In this document: positions 57,717 to 64,000 of the stretch, one piece after another | Numbering within the stretch: position 1 is the first letter of the stretch | How the letters are laid out: each line of letters begins with the position of its first letter | Program-made: the position numbers and the translations under genes | Assembly (NCBI RefSeq): GCF_003403075.1 | Contig: NZ_CP031557.1 | Location: 2,976,001 to 3,040,000 of the forward strand | DNA from: Flavobacterium psychrotrophum | GTDB taxonomy: Bacteria; Bacteroidota; Bacteroidia; Flavobacteriales; Flavobacteriaceae | DNA: 64,000 bases | Direction: 5' to 3' | The notes under the pieces: model-generated | Told to the model about the DNA's origin: nothing | What the model saw: the letters and a program-made list of their open reading frames with translations, nothing else | Database searches by the model: none

Positions 57717-60700
57717 TTAAAATTTAAGGTTTACACCACCGCTAAATATCCGCTGGTTAGGATAGCTTGTAAAAGATGCCACCTCCGGGTCGCCATATTT
57801 AAACGGAGTAACCGTTAGCAGGTTTAGCCCCTGGGCAAATATCCTTAGCGACATACCTGTTAGCACTTTAGGAAACGTGTAACCTACCGTAAAGTTCTTT
57901 ATCCTGAAATAATCTCCTGACTGTACGAAAAATGACGAACTGTTAGAAAAGTTTGGAGACGGATTAAAGAACACGTCTACTCCCGGGCGGATACCCGGTG
58001 TTGTAGCCCCCGTAGGGTTTTCAGGTGTCCAGCGGCCTATAACCGGCTCGTAAGCCTGGCCATAACTCTGGTTAATGTTTATAAAACCGGTTTGCATTAC
58101 GTCGTTATTATAAACGATATCCCTGTTGTAAACGCCCTGTACGAGTACGTTAAAATCAAAACCTCTGTAATTAAAACCTGCCTCTATACCATAGAAAGAT
58201 AGTGGCTTAAGATTACCAATAGCTGTAACGTCGAAGTCGTTTATTACTCCATCGCCGTTAAGATCTTTATATTTGATATCGCCCGGCTGAATGGTATTAT
58301 TATTAATAGTAGCACTGTTAGCTATCTCTTCCCTGCTCTGGAAGAAACCATCTGCAACATAACCATAAATAGTGTTTACAGGATTGCCTGTTACCTTATT
58401 ATAGCCATATGGCTTAAACTGCTCGTCAAAAAACTCACGTTTTGATGCCTGTTGCGACCAGTTTCCTGTAACATAGTAGTTAAAGTCGCCAATATTGTTT
58501 TGGTATGTTATTGATATTTCGCCACCTTTATAAAGGTTCTTGCCTATGTTTTCGGCAGGGTATGTAAATCCAATGATCTCTATACTTTTACCACGCGTTT
58601 GCAACAGGTCAAAATACTTGTCATAGTAGTAATCTGCAGTAATGTTCAGGTGATTTTTAAAGAGGCTGATGTCTACACCCACATCAAATTTATTAGCCTT
58701 TTCCCAGGTAACATTAGGGTTGAACAATGGCGCATTTTCTACTACACCCAGACCTGTACTACCAGAATATCCTAATGGATATGTATTATTGTCAAAGGCA
58801 TTGGTAGTACTAAATGTCTGCCTCCAGTTATAATAGCCTGCATTATCTATACCGTTACCGGTACGCCCACAAACGGTGCGCAGTTTAAGCTGGTCTATCC
58901 ACGATACATCTTTAAGAAAATCTTCTTTAGCTATATCATATCCTAAGCCAAAAGCATAGAATGTACCCCATTGCTGCCCCGGCCTGTAACCGTTATAAAA
59001 ACTCCTGTTTATAGCGGCCTCAGCAAAGTATTTTTCGCTAATGTTGTATTTTACTGTTCCTGCTATATCTGCCGGAGTGTTAGGAAGGTCGTAGTTAGTG
59101 GTTACCGAATAAGTATCTGCAAGCGCTTTAGCTTCTATATTGTGTACACCAAAGGTTCTTTTATAATTTAAGGCTGCCTGCCCAAAGAAGTATCTTGAGT
59201 TACCTACCGATATAAAGTTATTGGTTTGCGGAGATACCGTACCGTATACAGAGTATCCTTCTGCACCGCTGTCATTTAGCGTATAATCGTATACCTGGCT
59301 CTGTTTTACCCTGGATATTGCCGTCCTGTTTTGTACAGAAATACTGGTAATACCTTTAAAGGTTAATCCTTTTAATATCTTATTAAAATCGTAATCAAGA
59401 TTTACGGTAGTAAGCACATCTTTTTTGTTATCCTGTAGGTAACCAGAGTTTGTTGCCATTTCCCAAACGTTTCTTGTAAATGCACGGCTACCGCCATAAG
59501 TACCATTAGGGTTGTATACCGGATAAGCATTGTTAGGTGTTGTGTACAGTGTAGACAATACCGAGTTTGTTGTTGCACCCGGCTGGTTACCATCTTCTAT
59601 CCTTCCAAAAAGGCTTAATCCTACCTTAAAATCATCGGTAACATTTATGTCTACTTTTGTAGTTACAAGGTATCGGTCAAGCGTCTGGTTAGTTTCATAG
59701 TCATTATTATCAGCCGTTTTAAAGAAACCGTCCTGGGTATAATAACCCAGGCTTAAGAAATAGCGTGCTGTTTTACCGCCTCCGTTAACATTTAGGTTGT
59801 AAATAGAAAGCGGTGCATTGTTTCTCAACACCTTGCTGTACCAGTTTACATCAGGATGCGTAAACGGGCTTGAGCCATCTTTAAACTTTTGATAATCTGC
59901 TTCGCTATATACCGGAGAAACACCTATTCTTTGCAGTCCCTCGTTAAGCAGGTAAGCATACTGGTATGCCGGTAATGGTTTTGGCAGGTTCATAGACTGC
60001 TGAAAACCTGTTTCGGCAGTAAAGTTTAGCCTGAATCCTTGTTTATCCGGCTCTTTAGTATTAATAATAAGCATACCCCTCGAACTCCTCATACCTAAAA
60101 GTATTGATGAGAGGGCATCTTTTTGTACCGAAATAGATTCGATATTTTGCGGGTCGATAGAGGAAAGGTCGCGCTGTACACCATCTATAACCACTACCGG
60201 GTTTTGCCCGCGCAGTGTAAGGTTAAACTGTGTATTATCTGACGTTATAGAACGTTGCCCCGGTAGCGGTATGCCCGCGCCGGTATATACGTTAAAATCT
60301 GTATTTGCTGTTGTTTGAGGATCCCTAAGACCACGGTATTGCTCTGTATATAAACCTGCAAGCCTGCCCGGTAACGCGTGTGCATATGTTTGCTGCAGCG
60401 TAGTGGTTAGCTGTGGTGTATAAATAGTAGACGCCGCGCCCAGGAAATGATCTTTTTGTACTTTGTCAAAAAGCACACTAAGCTCGTTTGTTTGTTTTAA
60501 AAACTTTTCACGTAGTGTAACCTTTACCTCTGCCGAAAGATTATCCGGCGTAAAGCTTACTTTTTCTACATAATATTTAGGATGAGAAAAGTAGACATCC
60601 TTATGCTCCTGAAAGCTAAAGGCAAAATCGCCTTCATTTATTGTTGTTGTTATAGAATCTTTATCTATAGTTTGTAGTACAACACCATTAACGGTATTGC

Positions 60701-60845
60701 CATACTCATCTATTACTTTACCTTTTATCTGGTTTGCATCGGCCGGCTGGTCTAAGTTCTCCTGGGCAAAAATATTGCAGGACAGCAAGAGCAGCATAAG
60801 CACAGCAATGCATTTAAACTTGTTGTTTATATAAGAATCGTGCAT
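57717..60845 (-). CDS. Divergent SusC-like outer membrane protein without recognisable TonB box
   Basis: A 1042-residue SusC-type barrel. After a signal peptide (to NIFAQ) and a reduced regulatory-like domain (IKGKVIDEYGNTVNG, about 39-53), the place where VVVVGYG-type TonB boxes occur reads NELSVLFDKVQKDHFLG (about 140-156). The plug (LRGQNPVVVIDGVQRDLSS, about 215-233) and the barrel, ending in GGVNLKF, are intact. An extra TDFNVYTGAGIPLPGQRS segment precedes the plug core. It is followed 7 nt later by a susD, the normal C-D order. It may depend on TonB through an unusual box or work as a partner of the canonical SusC. Confidence 0.85.
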   Translation of the reverse strand: MHDSYINNKFKCIAVLMLLLLSCNIFAQENLDQPADANQIKGKVIDEYGNTVNGVVLQTIDKDSITTTINEGDFAFSFQEHKDVYFSHPKYYVEKVSFTPDNLSAEVKVTLREKFLKQTNELSVLFDKVQKDHFLGAASTIYTPQLTTTLQQTYAHALPGRLAGLYTEQYRGLRDPQTTANTDFNVYTGAGIPLPGQRSITSDNTQFNLTLRGQNPVVVIDGVQRDLSSIDPQNIESISVQKDALSSILLGMRSSRGMLIINTKEPDKQGFRLNFTAETGFQQSMNLPKPLPAYQYAYLLNEGLQRIGVSPVYSEADYQKFKDGSSPFTHPDVNWYSKVLRNNAPLSIYNLNVNGGGKTARYFLSLGYYTQDGFFKTADNNDYETNQTLDRYLVTTKVDINVTDDFKVGLSLFGRIEDGNQPGATTNSVLSTLYTTPNNAYPVYNPNGTYGGSRAFTRNVWEMATNSGYLQDNKKDVLTTVNLDYDFNKILKGLTFKGITSISVQNRTAISRVKQSQVYDYTLNDSGAEGYSVYGTVSPQTNNFISVGNSRYFFGQAALNYKRTFGVHNIEAKALADTYSVTTNYDLPNTPADIAGTVKYNISEKYFAEAAINRSFYNGYRPGQQWGTFYAFGLGYDIAKEDFLKDVSWIDQLKLRTVCGRTGNGIDNAGYYNWRQTFSTTNAFDNNTYPLGYSGSTGLGVVENAPLFNPNVTWEKANKFDVGVDISLFKNHLNITADYYYDKYFDLLQTRGKSIEIIGFTYPAENIGKNLYKGGEISITYQNNIGDFNYYVTGNWSQQASKREFFDEQFKPYGYNKVTGNPVNTIYGYVADGFFQSREEIANSATINNNTIQPGDIKYKDLNGDGVINDFDVTAIGNLKPLSFYGIEAGFNYRGFDFNVLVQGVYNRDIVYNNDVMQTGFININQSYGQAYEPVIGRWTPENPTGATTPGIRPGVDVFFNPSPNFSNSSSFFVQSGDYFRIKNFTVGYTFPKVLTGMSLRIFAQGLNLLTVTPFKYGDPEVASFTSYPNQRIFSGGVNLKF

Positions 60846-60885
60846 AAGACAACGCTTTTATTTAGGTTTATGAAATTCTCAGAAA

Positions 60886-61863
60886 TTAATTACAATCAAA
60901 TAAGTACTTAAATAAAGAACCGTCGCTTTCTTTTATTTCTACAGATCCGTCAGCATTCCTGAAAGAATAATCTATGTAAGCTATCTCCTCGCCTTCCGGT
61001 ATCTGGTAATAATTGGCAGGCCATATCGTTATAGAGTAGATATTATTAAGTTCTGACTCCCGCTGCATATTACTTGTTGCAGCACTACCACATATCTGGT
61101 AGACTCCGCCATTATTTGTATATGCAGTAGAGCAAAAATAAATTGCATTTGCATTTATTAGTTGGTTTGGCTGTATATCCCCTTGAAATTTAAAGGTCAC
61201 AAAATCGTTTTTGGTAGCGGTTAGCGGCTGTGCTACATTATAGTGCAGTTCGCAAAAATCGATGGTGGCACCTGTACCGTTAACTACTTCTATACAGTCA
61301 GAGTACATTACTTTCCATCTCCTGTCATCAGTACCAAGTCCGTCACCGGAGTTGTTTACAAAAAAACCAATCTTAGCCTTAAGGTTTTTAGCACCTACCA
61401 GTGTTTTTATTGTTACATCGGCAGTTACTTCCTCGTTGTTAGCTACAGAATAGGTTTTGTCGCTCTGAAACGTAACCCATTTCATATCATTAAGCACGTT
61501 TGGCCCTACGCCAAATGTGTTTTTTAAATGCTGCGCCCAGGTAAGCCCTCCTCCATTTGCAGGTACCACGCTATTAGGAACAATATTCATATACTGCACC
61601 CCTTCGTCAATAGAACTTAGGTAAGTAACTGTAGTGTTTGCTTCGGCTTCCCAGCTGTTAGGTACCAGTATAGAAATAATTAGTTTTTCTCCTGTTGAGT
61701 CTTCATTAGGCTTTACCCTTACCTTCATAGTAAATGTTGCCTGCTCGTTAGCATTAAGAGTATCTTCATAATCTATACCATCAAGAAAAACACACGAAAC
61801 AGCCACAAACGCCACTAAAAGTAAACTAAGTATAAGAGACCTTCTATTATTAAAATATTTCAT
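60886..61863 (-). CDS. DUF4961-like lipoprotein (PUL2)
   Basis: A 325-residue lipoprotein (lipobox FVAVSC). The first 210 residues are clearly paralogous to the protein at 62367: shared FLDGIDYEDTLNANEQATFTM, WAQHLKNTFGVGPN, GFFVNNSGDGL and WKVMYSDC stretches. The C-terminal ~110 residues (Gly/Asn/Tyr-rich, ending YLFDCN) are different. The domain resembles DUF4961 proteins found in PULs. A surface glycan-binding role is likely from context; no catalytic motif is seen. Confidence 0.72.
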   Translation of the reverse strand: MKYFNNRRSLILSLLLVAFVAVSCVFLDGIDYEDTLNANEQATFTMKVRVKPNEDSTGEKLIISILVPNSWEAEANTTVTYLSSIDEGVQYMNIVPNSVVPANGGGLTWAQHLKNTFGVGPNVLNDMKWVTFQSDKTYSVANNEEVTADVTIKTLVGAKNLKAKIGFFVNNSGDGLGTDDRRWKVMYSDCIEVVNGTGATIDFCELHYNVAQPLTATKNDFVTFKFQGDIQPNQLINANAIYFCSTAYTNNGGVYQICGSAATSNMQRESELNNIYSITIWPANYYQIPEGEEIAYIDYSFRNADGSVEIKESDGSLFKYLFDCN

Positions 61864-61872
61864 AATATCGTT

Positions 61873-62307
61873 TTATTGCGACACACTTTGCAGTGTATAA
61901 GTATAAGTGTTACTGCTACAGCCCGGGCTTCCGCTTATTTGTATCTGCCTTTTACCATCTACTATTGGGTAAGAAAACTCAAGGCTGGTGACATCCTGCG
62001 AATCCGACAGAAAATTGATTTTAAATGCATATTGTTTATCATCCAGCGACCAGGTTCCCGGCCGTGACACTACAAATGGCAGATAGTTTTCAAAAATATA
62101 GGTCCCATCCTCCAGAAAGTTGACCCTGAACTGGCTAAAGTTAACCTTAGTGGTAATATCTTCGCCGTTCCTTTCTATTTTGATAACCTGCCAGCTTCCG
62201 GCAATATCTTTTATTGGTTCGTTATAATCTCCCGTATCTGTAGAAGGTGCACACGCCGTAAACAATACAAGCATGGTGACAGCTGCTAACGAAAAAATCT
62301 TTCTCAT
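61873..62307 (-). CDS. Lipocalin-like lipoprotein (DUF5004-like)
   Basis: A 144-residue lipoprotein (lipobox VLFTAC). It reads as a small lipocalin-like beta-barrel: IAGSWQVIKIERNGEDIT (about 36-53), a DGTYIFENYLPF strand pair and a TWSLDDKQYAFKI strand, typical of DUF5004/lipocalin-like PUL proteins. It has no enzyme motif. It lies between the two DUF4961-like genes (9-nt and 59-nt gaps), so it is probably part of the same surface complex. Confidence 0.72.
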   Translation of the reverse strand: MRKIFSLAAVTMLVLFTACAPSTDTGDYNEPIKDIAGSWQVIKIERNGEDITTKVNFSQFRVNFLEDGTYIFENYLPFVVSRPGTWSLDDKQYAFKINFLSDSQDVTSLEFSYPIVDGKRQIQISGSPGCSSNTYTYTLQSVSQ

Positions 62308-62366
62308 TGCTCTTAAGGTTTAAAATTATCCGGCAGGCTTACCCACCGGATAAAATAGAGATTGAA

Positions 62367-63290
62367 TTACTTTTTAATGATCCTGAAGCTTGAGGTAGCT
62401 TTACCTGACTTCACAGTAACCATATATATGCCTGAGGTAAGGTCTCCGGTTCCAAGCTTATTATCAAAATTGAATACCTCGTTATTATCTGTAGCAGCAC
62501 CTTTAAATGCTTTTACTTTTCTGCCTGTGGTATCAAAAATGCTTACTTCATAAGCAGTACCGGCATTTACACCCAGTGGAAAACTAATCTTATCAGTAAA
62601 AGGGTTAGGATATGCAGCAATTTTTACTGCCTTTTCAAAACCATCTGTACCTGCTGTAGGTGTGCAATAGTTGTTTACAGTACCCGTACCACCTGTTACA
62701 GGCATACAGTCGCTGTAAGACACCTTCCACCTGTCAGCATCGTCACTAAGTCCATCACTTGAGTTATTTACAAAGAAGCCCATTTGTGCTGTAAGATTCT
62801 CGTTTCCAACAAGCGCCCTGATTTTTACCGCAGCTGTCATCGTAGCGTTTTCTGTAAAGCTATATACCTTATCACTCTGGAAAGCCACCCACTGCATATT
62901 TGATCCTGCAGCATTAGGCCCAACGCCAAATTTTGCAGCAAGGTGCTGTGGCCATGTATTAGTACCGCCATGTGCGGGTAATACACTATCCGGTATAAGC
63001 GTCATGGTCTGTACACCTTCATCTCCTGCATTTGTACTGGTATAGTTTACCGTAACATTTGTAGCAGGATTCCAGCTGGCCGGCATAAGCACACCAATTA
63101 TAAGCCTCTCGTTTTCAATATCATCTGCAAGTTCTACACGAACGCTCATTGTAAATTCTGCTGTCTCGCCAGCAACAAGGGCATTAGGCGTTTCAACACC
63201 ATCAAGATAAACACATGATGTAACTAATAATGCTAATGCAGCCAGTGCTAAAAGCCTTTTACTCTTAAAAATTTTGGTAATGTTTTTCAT
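62367..63290 (-). CDS. DUF4961-like protein with T9SS sorting domain (PUL2)
   Basis: A 307-residue protein. N-terminal signal with a lipobox-like LLVTSC; DUF4961-like domain (about 30-220) paralogous to the 60886 protein (FTMSVRVELAD, WPQHLAAKFGVGPN, GFFVNNSSDGL); then a T9SS type A sorting domain (about 235-307) with AYPNPFTDKISF and the ending GKATSSFRIIKK. Having both a lipid-attachment cysteine and a T9SS tag is unusual, since the two give different surface anchors. Probably a glycan-binding surface protein. Confidence 0.75.
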   Translation of the reverse strand: MKNITKIFKSKRLLALAALALLVTSCVYLDGVETPNALVAGETAEFTMSVRVELADDIENERLIIGVLMPASWNPATNVTVNYTSTNAGDEGVQTMTLIPDSVLPAHGGTNTWPQHLAAKFGVGPNAAGSNMQWVAFQSDKVYSFTENATMTAAVKIRALVGNENLTAQMGFFVNNSSDGLSDDADRWKVSYSDCMPVTGGTGTVNNYCTPTAGTDGFEKAVKIAAYPNPFTDKISFPLGVNAGTAYEVSIFDTTGRKVKAFKGAATDNNEVFNFDNKLGTGDLTSGIYMVTVKSGKATSSFRIIKK

Positions 63291-63322
63291 AAGGTAAGTC
63301 GTTTTATACGTTTATATAATTG

Positions 63323-64000
63323 TTAATAAGATGGGTTTTGAATTAGTTCAGGCGATTTAGATATCTCGCTATAAGGTATAGGCCAGAAATACTGGGCATC
63401 CCTCCATATGTGCTGGCGCACATTAAAATCGGTAAAGTTTACAGACGATCCGTTCCTGTTTACCTCTTTGCCTTTCATCAGTTGGCTTTCGGTAGTTGGG
63501 GCGATCATCCAGCGGCGTACATCCCAAAAACGGTGGCTTTCAAACATAAGCTCTACCTGCCTTTCGTGTCTTATAACCTCGCGCATTGCCTCTTTACTAA
63601 GCCCTGTAGGAAGTTTATAAGGGTTCAGTCCGGCTACCTGCCTTACCGATTCTATAGCATTATACACATCAGTATCTGGCCCCATAAACTCGTTTCGGGC
63701 TTCAGCAAAACTTAGTAATATTTCAGAATAGCGTATTAGTGGGCGTTCCTGGCTGGTAGTAATACCATCTGTACCTGATATATCCCTGTTACGGAATTTA
63801 TTAATATAGTATCCTGTAGTAGTACCAGAGTGTACTGCATCCTGTCCGGCAGGCTGGCCCTCATAACTACCCAGATAAATATCTACCGGTGTAGATAGTG
63901 CATTACCCGCAGGTAGTAGTGCCTGGTCGTGTATAATACTGTTCTTAAATCGAGGATCTCTGTTTTGGTACGGGTTAGCAGGATTGTAGCCCGATGTAGG
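63323..64000 (-). CDS. SusD/RagB-family protein (C-terminal part, runs off window)
   Basis: The reading frame is open from 64000 down to the stop at 63323 (225 codons); the start lies beyond the window. Segments YQNRDPRF, RYSEILLSFAEARNEF and HERQVELMFESHRFWDVRRW are typical of the SusD C-terminal half. Only the last 120 residues follow an in-frame Met, but upstream codons are clearly SusD-like, so the gene is not that short. Its SusC partner should lie outside the window, or it may pair with the SusC at 52924. Confidence 0.9.
   Translation of the reverse strand, partial: PTSGYNPANPYQNRDPRFKNSIIHDQALLPAGNALSTPVDIYLGSYEGQPAGQDAVHSGTTTGYYINKFRNRDISGTDGITTSQERPLIRYSEILLSFAEARNEFMGPDTDVYNAIESVRQVAGLNPYKLPTGLSKEAMREVIRHERQVELMFESHRFWDVRRWMIAPTTESQLMKGKEVNRNGSSVNFTDFNVRQHIWRDAQYFWPIPYSEISKSPELIQNPSY

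Noticed and set aside
63323..63685. Small 120-residue protein at the right edge
   Set aside because: The same frame stays open and SusD-like up to 64000, so it is the end of a truncated SusD gene, not a short gene.

Overview
The window looks like a chromosomal segment of a Bacteroidota of the class Flavobacteriia (Flavobacterium-like). The evidence is the AT-rich DNA, TAnnTTTG-type -7 promoter elements with little Shine-Dalgarno signal, several SusC/SusD pairs, type IX secretion (T9SS) C-terminal sorting domains, a PorP/SprF protein, and a Y_Y_Y/LuxR-type polysaccharide sensor. The left edge starts just before a small regulator gene. The right edge cuts a susD gene on the minus strand. No rRNA, tRNA, CRISPR array, transposase or phage gene was seen.

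Region 1 (1-4450) holds a small winged-helix regulator, a DUF1361 membrane protein, a Coq4-like protein, a small membrane protein and CreD, all on the plus strand. Two identical 17-bp palindromes sit just upstream of the DUF1361 and Coq4-like genes and are probable operators. An orphan membrane protein follows after a terminator.

Region 2 (4476-18965) is a complete polysaccharide-utilisation locus (PUL1). A divergent membrane sensor-regulator faces SusC, SusD, a surface glycan-binding lipoprotein, a GH30 enzyme, a large modular GH5 protein carrying CBM6-like modules and a T9SS sorting tag, and a second small lipoprotein. GH30 plus GH5 suggests a beta-glucan (beta-1,6/beta-1,3) as substrate. 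The regulator-susC gap contains two sets of repeated sites.

Region 3 (18970-37334) is mostly housekeeping: an OB-fold lipoprotein, pheS, a Cthe_2159-type beta-helix lipoprotein, a conserved small protein, an OmpA/PD40 protein with its PorP/SprF partner, prfC, a small histidine kinase with two paralogous response regulators and a P-loop-like protein, an outer-membrane barrel, both methylmalonyl-CoA mutase subunits, a DivIC/FtsB-like protein, a four-helix-bundle protein, udk and a beta-carbonic anhydrase. The response-regulator module carries a shared palindrome, TACGG-N4-CCGTA.

Region 4 (37337-64000, all minus strand) is a second, larger PUL (PUL2) that runs off the right edge. In transcription order it encodes a SusD (partial), a DUF4961-like protein with a T9SS tag, a DUF5004-like lipoprotein, a second DUF4961-like lipoprotein, a divergent SusC without a recognisable TonB box, a SusD, a canonical SusC, two GH92 alpha-mannosidases, a GH130, a DUF4185/ricin-like lipoprotein, a GH31, a Tat-exported protein that resembles GH67 alpha-glucuronidases, a ROK sugar kinase, an MFS sugar porter and a GH10 xylanase. 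GH92 and GH130 point to alpha-mannan or high-mannose glycans. The GH31, GH67-like and GH10 enzymes suggest the glycan also has glucose, xylose or uronic-acid parts, or that two substrates are handled together.

The observations most worth follow-up are the GH67-like protein (three candidate catalytic acids retained in a highly diverged sequence), the two-component module with its shared palindrome and P-loop gene, the SusC without a TonB box in a C-D-C arrangement, and the operator-like repeats of PUL1 and of the CreD cluster.
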